Origin: a bacterium
GTDB lineage: Bacteria > Krumholzibacteriota > Krumholzibacteriia > LZORAL124-64-63
Direction: 5' to 3'
Assembly (NCBI GenBank): GCA_016712675.1
Contig: JADJQR010000001.1
Coordinates: forward strand, 4,154,001-4,218,000
Length of the DNA stretch: 64,000 nucleotides
Positions 34,540 through 43,848 of the stretch are shown piece by piece. The translations under genes and the position numbers were made by a program. Each line of letters starts with the position of its first letter. The stretch's first letter is position 1. The notes beneath the pieces were generated by a model. It was given only the letters and a program-made list of their open reading frames with translations. It did no database searches and was not told the DNA's origin.

Positions 34540-36066
34540 CTATCGTCGGGAGGCAATGATGCCGCTGATGCCCTCGATGCTGCGCAATCGCGCCTCCACC
34601 TCGCCGATCGCGTTCACGTTCGCGGTCGACGCGGCCCCGACGGCCGCGCTGACCTGGCCGGCGGCCGCGGCGATCGATCCCTGCATCGCCTCCGTGGACG
34701 CCCGGATCTGCGAACAGATCGACGCCGCCATCATGTACATCGCGCGCTCGAGCCGGTCGAAGCCCTGGATCATCGTCGCACGCGTCTTGAAATGCTGTCC
34801 GATGCTCGCCATCTCGAAATCCTGGTCCGCTTGCTGCAACACTTCCGAATACCTCGCCAGGCACGACTCCAGTCGAACCAGTGCTTCGGGGTCCAGCTGA
34901 ATCCGCGGCGCGCTCACCCATTCGGGCTCCAGGGGCCTGCTCGTGTAGTCATTGAAGTCGCTGTACGGGTTCGCGGACGGAACGATGACCGGCGTTCCGT
35001 CGTCCAGTCGCAGGGTGACCGCTTCGCACGCGATCTTCGCCTCCGACATCATCTCCACCACGGATCGGAACTGCACGCGCTGGCCCGGCGGCGCCCACAG
35101 CGACGCGACCTGTCCCGCACGCTCGTACCACTGGCGCACCCGCTCCTGCGCGATCGTGGACGACTCCACCGCTTCCCAGAACGCGTTGAAGCGCCGCTCG
35201 GAGAAGTGCCGCTCCATGAGCCCGACCGCGGCGTCGAACGCCTCGATGGCGGCCGTGCCGTTGGTGATCACCAGTTCGCTGGCCTTGGCCGTCGCGTCGA
35301 TCCTCCAGGCGAGCCAGACGCTCGAACTGGCGGCGACCACGAGGTCCTCATGCGTGACCGGTGGCTCCGGCTCCCCGCGTTGACGCGAGCGGTCGAGGAC
35401 CTGCTGCAGCGAGTCCCCCTCCGTCCGCGACAGCGCCGCCGGGATGATCCCGGCCGGCAGCACGGCCATGGACGCGGACGCGGCCGGTGAGACGTCCCGC
35501 TGGCGGATCGGGCGGAGCATCGCCGCGACCATGGAGAGCGCGACCGCCAGGGTGATGACCTCGGGAACCAAGGTCGAGATGCGGGGGAACACCGGCCTGG
35601 CCAGGGCGTGGAAGAGGACCAAGGCCACCACGGATCGCAGGATGAACAGCCGCGACCGCAACCGGACGTGATCGAGGATCAAGCCCACTGTGGGGAACCC
35701 CGCGTCCTCGAGCGGATCCAGGGCCAGTGCACCACGCGAGCTCATCCGCACGACGAAGTAGCCCACCAAACCGACAACGGGAAGGGACCACAGGGGTGTC
35801 CCACCCCCGCCCTCCCTGCCGACGCGAAGCAGCACCAACACGAAGAACGTCGCGGCGAAAAGTACCAGCCCGAGCACCACGCCCCACACGACGGCCCGGG
35901 GCCGGAGCCTGCGTTGGACCCGGGCTGCGCTCCCACGCAGCCGGTCGGCTTCGCCCGTGGCCTGCTCCCGCCACCGACTGGATCGGTCGGCTCGCTGGTC
36001 ACGCACGGCCTGCGTGAGACGCGCGCTGTCGAATACGAAGTCGCACGCGCCTTCTACCTTGAGCAT
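34540..36066 (-). CDS. Membrane protein of unknown function
   Basis: 508 residues. A charged N-terminal region (1-58) is followed by five or six hydrophobic segments between about 59 and 215. A large soluble, largely helical C-terminal domain (220-500) ends with a coiled-coil-like stretch (AAAAGQVSAAVGAASTAN). The family is not recognised. It begins 27 bp after the amber-interrupted gene and is probably in its operon. Confidence 0.6.
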   Translation of the reverse strand: MLKVEGACDFVFDSARLTQAVRDQRADRSSRWREQATGEADRLRGSAARVQRRLRPRAVVWGVVLGLVLFAATFFVLVLLRVGREGGGGTPLWSLPVVGLVGYFVVRMSSRGALALDPLEDAGFPTVGLILDHVRLRSRLFILRSVVALVLFHALARPVFPRISTLVPEVITLAVALSMVAAMLRPIRQRDVSPAASASMAVLPAGIIPAALSRTEGDSLQQVLDRSRQRGEPEPPVTHEDLVVAASSSVWLAWRIDATAKASELVITNGTAAIEAFDAAVGLMERHFSERRFNAFWEAVESSTIAQERVRQWYERAGQVASLWAPPGQRVQFRSVVEMMSEAKIACEAVTLRLDDGTPVIVPSANPYSDFNDYTSRPLEPEWVSAPRIQLDPEALVRLESCLARYSEVLQQADQDFEMASIGQHFKTRATMIQGFDRLERAMYMMAASICSQIRASTEAMQGSIAAAAGQVSAAVGAASTANVNAIGEVEARLRSIEGISGIIASRR

Positions 36067-36093
36067 GGATGCGCCCCGCGATCGGTCATACGG

Positions 36094-36696
36094 TCACTCC
36101 TGGTCCCGCGCCAGAATCTCGAGCATGCTCGGAACCGCTTCGTTCCGCATGAAGTAGCCGGCAGCGGTCCATGCCGCGGCCAGGCCCTTGGTCGAATCGT
36201 TGGCGTCGAGGCGTCTGCTGCGGGTAAGGCCCGGGTGGCCGGTCTCGTCCATCGCGTCGCTGTCGCCGAGCACCACGTCGCTCTTGGCACTGGCCACGAT
36301 GCGTCGGACCATCGCGGCATCCGCGGAATACACCCATCCGTTGCTCTGGAAAGACACGGCGGGTGGTCGCTGCCCGCCCGGAAGCTCGAATCCGTCGATC
36401 CTCCGGTCCAGCGCGTCTTCCTGCCAGACGATCTTCGGTTTCGCCTTCTCCTGGCCGGCGGCCCGGGCCGCAAGGAAGTCCTCGACCGTCTGGCCCTGCA
36501 GCAATGACTACTGCCGCCTGGCCCTCTGCGACGCCACCACCATCTCGAGCGGAACGCAGGCGGAGGAGGTTTCCGAGAGTTCGACGCCGACGAACGATCG
36601 CAGCCCGTAGTTCTGAACGGCGAAGGCGCTGCCGGCCCGTGGCCCCCGGCACAAGACGTGTGCGCGCATGAATCCGGCTGCGCGACGGGTGAACAT
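36094..36696 (-). pseudogene. Hypothetical gene interrupted by an in-frame TAG
   Basis: A single frame of about 200 codons from the ATG at 36696 to the stop at 36094, broken by one amber codon at 36508-36510 (codon 63). The parts on either side look like one soluble protein: MVVASQRARRQ, amber, then SLLQGQTVEDFL. A CAG-to-TAG change would explain it. Otherwise it is two genes, the second starting at a TTG four bases on (36504) with no ribosome site. No family is recognised for either part. It is followed by the 508-residue membrane protein gene. Confidence 0.5.
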
Positions 36697-37010
36697 GGAG
36701 TAGGAGACCTCCGGTCCGCAGGTATGGAGGGAGCCTAGGCAGACCGCCCGTGAAAGGCAAGCACCGGCCTCGTGATTGACAGGATCTTAACAACACGCGC
36801 GCGGTCCCGGCTGCCGGCGGCCGATGCGCGCTATCGCGATTCCATTCCCGATGGCCAGCAAGGTAGGATGAATTCGCAGCGACTTGACAACGCCCCCCGC
36901 GGTGCGTCAACCTTCACCCATGACGAGCGATCGGATCGGGTCATGCCCGGTTTGCCGGCGCCGATTCCCTTCGCGCAGATCTCCCCCCCGACGTCGCCAG
37001 AGGTGTGAGC
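36697..37010. other. Divergent intergenic region
   Basis: 314 bp between divergent genes. It contains TTGACA at 36776-36781 and a relatively A/T-rich stretch at 36866-36895, but no matching -10 at proper distance was found. Confidence 0.35.
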
Positions 37011-37745
37011 ATGACGATCCGCTCCGTTTCGCTCCTGGTCCTCGCGCTGGTCCTGCCGCTGCTGTTCGTCGCGGGCTGCGGTGACGACGAAACCGGCGCC
37101 TGCACGTGGGGTTCGGGCTACAGCGGCCGCTGTTGGGAGGACTTCACGGCCGGCCAGTGCGACATGATGAACGGCGACCTCCACCTCGGAGCCACCTGCG
37201 CCGATTTCGGCTACGGCAAGGCGGCAGGTTCGCCGGTCGTGCTTTCCGAGCTGTCGTTCACGGCGGCCGCAGCCGGCTCCCGGCTCGAATGGGCCGAACT
37301 GCTGAACGCGGGGCCGCGCACGATCGACCTGACGGGCATTGCGTTGGTACTGACGGACCACGACGGTGTGAGCACGATAGTCGAGCTGAGCGGGCAGTTG
37401 CACGCGTGCGGCGCGATCGTGGTCGAACTCGCCGAATCCGCGCATGCACCCGCGGCCGCCGATGGCGTCGTCGCCCTGCATGCGGGCGCCGACAAGACCG
37501 GCGACAGGCGTATCCTCGATCGCGTGACACTGGGCAAGGCGAGCGCATCCAGCCGGGACGTGCACGCCGGCCTTTCCGGCGTGGCCTCCCTGGATGACAT
37601 CGCCCCGGGCACCTCGTGGGAGCGCGTCAGCTGGGACGCCGACGCCTGGCGGATCTCGAGCCGTCCGGATCCCGGCGCGGCGGCGCCGACGCTGTCCTGC
37701 GTGGACGGCGGACCCCACTGGGTCACGATCACGGGGACGTACTAG
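37011..37745 (+). CDS. Lipoprotein with lamin-tail-like domain
   Basis: 244 residues. The signal peptide ends in VAGC (lipobox). A short cysteine-containing segment (CTWGSGYSGRCWEDF) precedes a lamin-tail-like fold (VVLSELSFTAAAAGSRLEWAE, then NAGPRTIDLTGIALVL), the same class as the larger LTD proteins in this window. Its role is unknown; LTD domains often accompany extracellular nucleases and phosphatases. AGAGGTG precedes the ATG. Confidence 0.65.
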   Translation: MTIRSVSLLVLALVLPLLFVAGCGDDETGACTWGSGYSGRCWEDFTAGQCDMMNGDLHLGATCADFGYGKAAGSPVVLSELSFTAAAAGSRLEWAELLNAGPRTIDLTGIALVLTDHDGVSTIVELSGQLHACGAIVVELAESAHAPAAADGVVALHAGADKTGDRRILDRVTLGKASASSRDVHAGLSGVASLDDIAPGTSWERVSWDADAWRISSRPDPGAAAPTLSCVDGGPHWVTITGTY

Positions 37746-37797
37746 CCAGAGCTGATGTCCTGACGATGCCGGCTGCAGCCCGTCCTGCTGCAGCCCT

Positions 37798-38805
37798 CTA
37801 TTCGTTCCCCATCAGGATCGCGACGCCTACCCGGCCACCGAGCAGGAACCCGAACGTCTCCTGTTGCGCGTTCCCCCCGCTGCTGGTCATCCGCCCGTTG
37901 ACGCTGAGATCGATGGCCACCTCGGCAGAGATCGGGACGATCACACCGCCTTCGAGAGAGAAGCCGAGCTTCGATTCGTTCGTGCTCAGGCTGGTTCCGT
38001 TGTATTGGGGGTCGGAGTCGTAGGGGTTGCCGACGATCGTGGCCGACAGGTTGTGGACGATGATCCCGAGACCCACTTCGCCGTAGGCGAAGGGCGCAGT
38101 CAGGCTCTTCGGTAGCATCGCGTTCCCGACGCCCACGAAGTACTCGCTGAAGCTGACGTCCCAATCGAGCAGAAGGCCATACAGTTCGCGCATGCTCGAG
38201 TCGACACCGAGGCCCTGGTGCCGATAGCTCAGGACCATGAAGCCGGTGTCGGAGAACATGATGCGGACCTTGCCGTCGATCGCCATGCCGGAGGTCATCC
38301 CCGTGAACCAATCGCCACTCGCCTGGCTGTATCCGAGCCCGAGTGACGGCGAGACCTTGAAGCGGCATCGTGGCCCGAGATTCCGCAGGGGCCGAGGTGT
38401 CGCCGCCATCGTCGGGGAAGTCGGCACTCCGATCGTCGCGGCGGATCCGCTGTCCGGTGCCGGGGCTACGGGCCCGCTCTCCGGCTCCAGGACCGCCGGC
38501 TCCGTCGTACCATCGCCAGGGGCGGTCAACACGGCCTGCGTGATGTCGCGGCCGTCCGCGTCCAGGATGAGACGAATCCTGGCCCGTGGCAGCTTCCGGC
38601 GTCCGCCACCTTCACCCACCATGACCAGGGTGTCCTGGCCCATGGCGCCGGAGACCGTCATGCCGGGATACTCCCAACCGTCCACCGTGACGACGGTGAC
38701 ATTGTCCCAGGTGGTCGCCCAGACCGGCGCGCACGTCACCAGGACCGCCAGCAGGAAGGTGAGCACCGCAATCTGCCGACCCGTAGTGGGCGTTCCGATT
38801 CCCAT
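37798..38805 (-). CDS. Probable outer-membrane beta-barrel protein
   Basis: 335 residues with a signal peptide (to about 31). A small domain of regularly spaced strands (VTVDGWEYPGMTV, KLPRARIRLIL; 32-90) comes next, then a Pro/Ala linker. From about 150 there are alternating amphipathic strands (SPSLGLGYSQASG, GFMVLSYRHQGLG, LSATIVGNP), which resemble an eight- to ten-strand barrel. It is the last gene of a five-gene minus-strand operon. Function is unknown. Confidence 0.6.
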   Translation of the reverse strand: MGIGTPTTGRQIAVLTFLLAVLVTCAPVWATTWDNVTVVTVDGWEYPGMTVSGAMGQDTLVMVGEGGGRRKLPRARIRLILDADGRDITQAVLTAPGDGTTEPAVLEPESGPVAPAPDSGSAATIGVPTSPTMAATPRPLRNLGPRCRFKVSPSLGLGYSQASGDWFTGMTSGMAIDGKVRIMFSDTGFMVLSYRHQGLGVDSSMRELYGLLLDWDVSFSEYFVGVGNAMLPKSLTAPFAYGEVGLGIIVHNLSATIVGNPYDSDPQYNGTSLSTNESKLGFSLEGGVIVPISAEVAIDLSVNGRMTSSGGNAQQETFGFLLGGRVGVAILMGNE

Positions 38806-38809
38806 GGCT

Positions 38810-39454
38810 CTATCGCTCCTCGATGAATGCCCGCAAGTCCCGTTCGGCCTGGTCCACGACGCTGGACAGTCCGTAGTTCAGGCCGTACATGATCTCCCGT
38901 TCGGAGAACTTGAAGTACGAACCTGTCAGGAGGGCCATCTCCTTGACGTTCTCGCCCCGATAGGTGCGGCGACCAAGCACGACATCTCCCTGATGGAACG
39001 TCACCACGCAGATCACGGCGGTTCTCAGGGATGCGACCTGCGAACTGCAGTAGAGCTTCGTGAGGCTCACATCGAGCACGAAGCCCGGGAACGCGGCTCG
39101 ATCCGGCGGTGCCGCATCGTCGACCTGGTGGCCGTAGGTAGCCAACGAGCGAAACCCCTCGTTCAGCCAGGGCAGGATGCCGTCCCCGAGAACCGGCACA
39201 TTGGTTGTCCCGATCGTATCCTTGTTGGACCGGTCATCGGTCACGGATGCGATCGCGATTCGTGCCGGCTTTGGCGCCCGTGTCGCTTCGACGCTCTTGC
39301 TGTCGGCGATCGGTTCATAGGCCAGGTTGATCTCGAGCGGCTTCCAGGTCGGCGCACACCCGAAGAACAGCAGCGCGGCCGGGAACCAGGCGAATCCGAC
39401 ACGCCTCCCCAAGCCCCGCCGTCGCGAGAAGATCCTGCTGATGCGTGCACTCAC
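38810..39454 (-). CDS. Lipoprotein of unknown function
   Basis: 214 residues. The basic N-terminus and hydrophobic stretch end in FFGC (lipobox). The body shows ARIAIASVTDDRSNKD and a long C-terminal helix, the pattern of YajG-like or DUF4410-like small lipoproteins. I prefer the GTG at 39454 because GGAGG stands five bases before it; a GTG nine codons upstream is poorly placed. It lies between another lipoprotein (30-bp gap) and the barrel protein (4-bp gap), so all three are probably made together. Confidence 0.6.
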   Translation of the reverse strand: MSARISRIFSRRRGLGRRVGFAWFPAALLFFGCAPTWKPLEINLAYEPIADSKSVEATRAPKPARIAIASVTDDRSNKDTIGTTNVPVLGDGILPWLNEGFRSLATYGHQVDDAAPPDRAAFPGFVLDVSLTKLYCSSQVASLRTAVICVVTFHQGDVVLGRRTYRGENVKEMALLTGSYFKFSEREIMYGLNYGLSSVVDQAERDLRAFIEER

Positions 39455-39484
39455 GGCAACCTCCACGAATCGTATGAACACCCC

Positions 39485-40399
39485 TCACCTCAGTCCGTCC
39501 TGGTCCGCCTTCGGACTGTCCTTGATCGAATCCATGTCGAGCAGGGATCTCGGAATGGACCAGAGATTGCCGCCCTCTTCGCGGAGGATCAGGCGATCGG
39601 TCGACTCGGACAGAACCTGGACCCTCCACTTCACGTCCGCGTTGGTCCGTGGATTGAGGTACTTCAAGCGGACCCAGGCGCCCTGCTTGATCGAAGGCAG
39701 GTTTCCGTCCGGCGGCAGGTCAAGACGCACCATCTTCGCGATCTCGGCGACGCCTTCGGTCACGGCGGCCCTGTAGGCGGCGCCACCGTTGGCGGCCCAG
39801 GCCTCGACGGCATCCTCTTCCACGGCGTCGACAACCGGTTCGCTGAAATAGGTGAAGTAGCCCAGGAAGACGGCCTTCTTTTCTGCCGGCAGCCAGAGCC
39901 TGGCCGAAGTCGTCATGTCCAGCGAGTAGCACTTGGGCACCAGGAAGTAGGCCGTACTGAAATGGAGCAAGGGGCTCGTGATCCCCTTCAGTTCGTCCGG
40001 GTGGGGAATCGCCGCGGTGGAACGCACCGTGTCGATGTTCAGCCACTCGATGTCCTGCATCGTGAACTCGAGAGCTTCGCCAAGTTGTCCGCGCAGGTCG
40101 ACGTCCGACGTCTGATCGAGCAGCGGCTGGACCAACTCCTCGGCCTTGCGACTCCTGGTCTTGTTCACGGACGCGTCGATCGCGGCGCCGAGGCAGCCGC
40201 CAACCCACACCGAACCGCCGGTGGAGATATCGACCGCAACGGTGACCTCGTCCTCGATCACGACGTTCTTGCAGTCCACCTTCGTGAGGACCGGCACGAC
40301 CTTGGGATCCAGGGCGATGTGCACGGGTGGTGTGCAGCCGGCCACGGCGACCGCGACCAACAGCAGCACCAATGGCAGAATACGACAGCGCTGAGCCAT
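39485..40399 (-). CDS. Lipoprotein of unknown function
   Basis: 304 residues. A signal peptide ends in VAGC (Cys near 22). The body is soluble with mixed strands and no recognised family. Near residue 70 is GGSVWVGGCLGAAIDAS, a small hydrophobic stretch. The C-terminal ~60 residues (QGAWVRLKYLNPRTNADVKW, then STDRLILREEGG) look like an SH3- or Hfq-like small barrel and may be a ligand-response domain. The ATG at 40399 is preceded by GGAGGATTCCC. Confidence 0.55.
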   Translation of the reverse strand: MAQRCRILPLVLLLVAVAVAGCTPPVHIALDPKVVPVLTKVDCKNVVIEDEVTVAVDISTGGSVWVGGCLGAAIDASVNKTRSRKAEELVQPLLDQTSDVDLRGQLGEALEFTMQDIEWLNIDTVRSTAAIPHPDELKGITSPLLHFSTAYFLVPKCYSLDMTTSARLWLPAEKKAVFLGYFTYFSEPVVDAVEEDAVEAWAANGGAAYRAAVTEGVAEIAKMVRLDLPPDGNLPSIKQGAWVRLKYLNPRTNADVKWRVQVLSESTDRLILREEGGNLWSIPRSLLDMDSIKDSPKADQDGLR

Positions 40400-40570
40400 G
40401 GGAATCCTCCGCAACTGAAGCAAGCGACATGGGCGCAGAAGGGACGCGTCCGCGGGAAAGCCGATCGATCAGCGGGCACACTGGGCCGGAAGAGAGGATG
40501 ATTGTGGTGGCCTTTGTCATCCGCTCGAGGCGCCACGCCGGACGATACTGCCATAGTCGGCGTACGGAGG

Positions 40571-41566
40571 TCAACGCATCAATGTCGACGGTGGTCCGCG
40601 ATCCCGGCACGGGGATGGCGCCTCTTCGCGAAAGGCGCCGCTACCTCCCACCTTGGCAGCTTCCCCCAGGACCCGCTCCATCAGCGCACCGATCTCGGCG
40701 CGGTTTCGGTCGAGACACGCCCTTTCCGCATGGTGACGATTGCCGTGGTAGTACCTGCGAAGCAGGTAGAACGAAAAGAACGCGAGGCCAACATCGCCGT
40801 CACGCGACGAACTGACGAGCAGGTGACCCAGCGAACCGGTCAGCGCGAGGGCATTGATCGCTCCGCCGGGCCTCCCGGCGTACAACTGCCCGGCTCCCGG
40901 CACGATCGTCGAAAGGAGTCTCGACGTGCCAGGCGATCTCAGCGAGGCGTCGTCGATCGCCAGGCGCAGATCCTCGGAGTCGACCGGGTCAGGATCACGA
41001 ACGGCGCGCATTTCACGCAGGATGAGCGCGAGCGCGGAACGGACGTCTTCGAACCGGTCCTGGGCCATGAGTGACCGTATCTGCAGGCTCCGGGCGCGCA
41101 CTCGCTGCCGAGGGTCGGAAGACTCCTCAAGTACCTGGCGGGCTTTCGTCGCGGCGGCAACCTCCTGCTTCAGGCCGAGCAGCAGTTCGCCGGCTTCGAG
41201 CCCATACTCTCCCTTCATGTAGGGGGATCGACTCTCGCTCTGGCCGGCCATGCAGGCATCGAGGGCCAGATCCGGACGTCCAAGGCGTTGCCAGCAGATC
41301 GTCAACCTATGCAGGCACAAGGGGCGCCAGGCGCCACGCGGCTGCCAGTACAGGTATCGTTGATACTCCGTAACCGCTTCATCCCAGAAGCCAGACGCGA
41401 AGAGCCCTTCGGCGATGCGACAGCAGGGATCGGTGATCTCACCGCTCGGCCACTCGGCCACGGACTCGCACTCCTGGGCCGTCGCCGGCGCGAAGGACAG
41501 CAGAAGCAGCACCGCCATGAACAGCGGCAAGGGAAGCCCGCGTCCCTTGAACCTCAGAAGTCGCAT
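40571..41566 (-). CDS. Secreted TPR-like protein with PGAGQLYAGR motif
   Basis: 331 residues with a signal peptide. Helical pairs (ASGFWDEAVTEYQRYLYW; RPDLALDACM) resemble TPR repeats over 45-190. The C-terminal part carries PGAGQLYAGRPGGAINAL, a motif of small membrane-associated proteins, followed by a hydrophobic segment. The upstream neighbour has the same motif (PGAGKIYAGRTADGL), so the two are probably paralogues. The gene overlaps that neighbour by 13 bases. Function is unknown. Confidence 0.6.
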   Translation of the reverse strand: MRLLRFKGRGLPLPLFMAVLLLLSFAPATAQECESVAEWPSGEITDPCCRIAEGLFASGFWDEAVTEYQRYLYWQPRGAWRPLCLHRLTICWQRLGRPDLALDACMAGQSESRSPYMKGEYGLEAGELLLGLKQEVAAATKARQVLEESSDPRQRVRARSLQIRSLMAQDRFEDVRSALALILREMRAVRDPDPVDSEDLRLAIDDASLRSPGTSRLLSTIVPGAGQLYAGRPGGAINALALTGSLGHLLVSSSRDGDVGLAFFSFYLLRRYYHGNRHHAERACLDRNRAEIGALMERVLGEAAKVGGSGAFREEAPSPCRDRGPPSTLMR

Positions 41567-42969
41567 GACCAACCGGCGATCACGGTCCGCGCCCGGGCCG
41601 TGAGTTCGAGTTCGAATTCGCGATTGTGGATGCGTGCCGAGAGGATGCTGCCGTAGATGTTGCCCGCGTAGAGGCCCGTTGCCAGCCCACCGAACACCCA
41701 GCCCTTGGCGGATCCTGAGCCGGACCGGTCAAAGCCATCGACTGCCTGCCACGTGCAGAACGCGATCGACACGAATGAGAACAGGCCGTCGGCCGTTCTT
41801 CCGGCGTAGATCTTGCCCGCGCCCGGCGCCAGCGTCGAAAGGACGCCGGCCAACGTCTCGCTCTTCCTGCTACCGCACATCCCAGCGGCCGCGAGTTCCC
41901 GCAAGGTGGCGGCCACCGGGGACAGTGGCGGGCCCGTGGCGTCCATCGTCGACATCAGCGTGGCATCCGCCTCCCGCCAGCGCTTTTCCAGCAATAGGCT
42001 GGCGGCGATGATCTCCCCCTCATCACGGGACAGGGAGATGGCGGCGCTGCTGTCGGCAAGATCCGCTCGGACGCGACCCGTATCGAATCGCCGTCTGGCT
42101 TCGGCATGGCGTCCGCGGATCAGATCGCACAGCGCAAGCCCACGGCGCACCTTGGGCGTCCATGCATCAGGCAACCCGCGGGCGAACAACGGCTCGAGGT
42201 ATGACGCGGCCATCTCGGCGTTGCCGGAACAGAGGAGGTTCCGTGCAATCTGGTACCTGACGCCGATTCCGCGCGGGTCCTGTTGCGGCAGGATCGACAG
42301 CAGACGCTCGTATTCGCCGGCCGCGCGGAAATGGTCACCGCGACCGGCCAGATGATCCGCGAACCGCTTGATCGCCTTCTCCCCGTAATACGACTCGTGG
42401 GAACTGGGGAACAGGCTGTCCCCGACAGCCGTGGGCGCTTGCGCCTGATCCGGGACCGACAGCGACCGCCCGCGCGTCGTGGTGCTCCCGGCTCGGGGCT
42501 CGTCATATGTCGCGTGCTGCGAGCCCCACAGTCGATTGTCCGCGACGGGATCCAGACTCAGGCCGGAACCCGGATGGTGCACATAGAAGCTCCCGCTGCA
42601 GCCGTGGCACCGCTGCAGGCGGTCCGAGGTCATCAAGAGGCCCTGGAGGCCGTGGCGGCCGATGGCGTCCTGGCCGAATCGCGAACAGCTTGGCGTGTAG
42701 CCGCACTTCGCCCCATCCAGGGGGGAGATGCACGTTCGATAGAAGCCGAAGACGAACGTGAGCACCCGCTCAAGTTCGCGAGGAGGGTGCTCCGGCGGCC
42801 GCGCCCGCAGTTCGGCGGCTGGATGGTCGACCCCGGCGCCGTCGGCTCGTGCGATCCCCGGGGGCGTGCAAAGCGCAGCGGAAGCCGACGCCAGGAAGGC
42901 CAGCGCGATGCGCACGGCCGCTGATCGCAACGCAGGCATTCGTACTTCGGATGCGACGTGGAGCCGCAT
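41554..42969 (-). CDS. YidD-domain protein fused to TPR and PGAGKIYAGR domain
   Basis: 471 residues with a signal peptide. Residues 68-122 form a YidD/DUF37 domain: FGFYRTCISPLDGAKCGYTP, SCSRFGQDAIGRHG and LLMTSDRLQRC, with the conserved cysteines 89, 95 and 121. Standalone YidD is a ~80-residue cytoplasmic protein involved in membrane-protein insertion. Here it follows an export signal and is fused to a TPR-like region (190-370) and a PGAGKIYAGR segment near 385. The signal implies an envelope role different from that of standard YidD. It heads a five-gene minus-strand operon. Confidence 0.7.
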   Translation of the reverse strand: MRLHVASEVRMPALRSAAVRIALAFLASASAALCTPPGIARADGAGVDHPAAELRARPPEHPPRELERVLTFVFGFYRTCISPLDGAKCGYTPSCSRFGQDAIGRHGLQGLLMTSDRLQRCHGCSGSFYVHHPGSGLSLDPVADNRLWGSQHATYDEPRAGSTTTRGRSLSVPDQAQAPTAVGDSLFPSSHESYYGEKAIKRFADHLAGRGDHFRAAGEYERLLSILPQQDPRGIGVRYQIARNLLCSGNAEMAASYLEPLFARGLPDAWTPKVRRGLALCDLIRGRHAEARRRFDTGRVRADLADSSAAISLSRDEGEIIAASLLLEKRWREADATLMSTMDATGPPLSPVAATLRELAAAGMCGSRKSETLAGVLSTLAPGAGKIYAGRTADGLFSFVSIAFCTWQAVDGFDRSGSGSAKGWVFGGLATGLYAGNIYGSILSARIHNREFELELTARARTVIAGWSCDF

Positions 42970-43848
42970 TCGTCGTCACCTTCTTCGTCGCGCCCGCCCT
43001 ACGGCGCCGGCGGCAACGGCACGGGTGTGGTCAGATCGAAGTCGACGCGAAACTCCCGGCCGGCGCGGATCAAGCGGCAGGTGAAGCGGTCGGGGTAGAT
43101 GCAAATGTGCCGAAGGATCGTCGAGACCAACCACCAGTCCCGCCTCGCCAATCCCCTCGCCACCGCTGGAGTATCCCCCACTGTGGCCCCGAAAGTCAAT
43201 CGCCCCGCCTCGAGCCGCGGCTGGCGGCCGATTCGACGCCTGCTCGACTTTGCCGTCCGCCCCCTGCCCCGCGCCGGGCGACGCCTCCGGCCAGTGCACC
43301 GGCACCTCCGCCGCCCACGTCAGCGTCGAGGCAGCGGCGCGCTGCTGACCATATACCACGTCGTGGGGCACCCGTATCGCGCGCCTGGAGTCCGGTGGCG
43401 TGGTGGATTCCCGATCGGGAACAGTCGACGGCGCCGCGCGGCCGCCGACGCGGAGGCGGTACGGCAATCGCGCCGGAAGCCCGCGACGAAGGACAAGTAG
43501 CCGATCGATGTGTGCATCATCTGCCCGGTCACGTTCCGGTTGCAAGGGGAGAAGAAGTGAGGGCGTGTGCAGGTGCTCCTTTGCGCGCGGCATCACCCGC
43601 TGACGCGTTCGCGCCCTGCACTGGCACAGCCACGCGCGCCACCTACAGGGCTCTGGTCCAGACGACAAGCAACGACAAAGGCAGCGGAATCAAGAAGTCA
43701 ATCTCGCAGCATACCGCTCGTCATTTCGGGCTTGTGCCGCAGGTGCTACCTGACGCGCCCGGGCATCGACAGCACTCGCTGGCTGTCCCGCACGCGTGGC
43801 AAAACCTCGCCGACCACGGTCCCCGAGCGCCGACGACCCAACGCGCGC
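42970..43848. other. Long gene-free region with mobile-element traces
   Basis: 879 bp with no gene I can support. It contains direct-repeat copy B (43172-43201). A minus-strand open frame of ~65 codons (42999-43199, TTG start within the repeat) has no recognised relative. The rest consists of short frames with the composition of decayed coding DNA. Confidence 0.45.
43172..43201 (+). repeat. Direct repeat, copy B
   Basis: A 30-bp segment starting TATCCCCCAC and ending CCCCGAAAGTCAATC, matching copy A at 26156-26184 in the same orientation with one inserted A and a changed middle. The two copies are about 17 kb apart. Confidence 0.6.

Noticed and set aside
36983-36989. Seven-C run upstream of the lipoprotein gene at 37011, considered as a slippage tract
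   Set aside because: It is short for high-rate slippage and is not placed between promoter elements or inside a reading frame.
42999-43199. Small minus-strand frame that starts in repeat copy B
   Set aside because: No ribosome site and no recognised relative; it may be decayed mobile DNA, so it is described only as part of the gene-free region.
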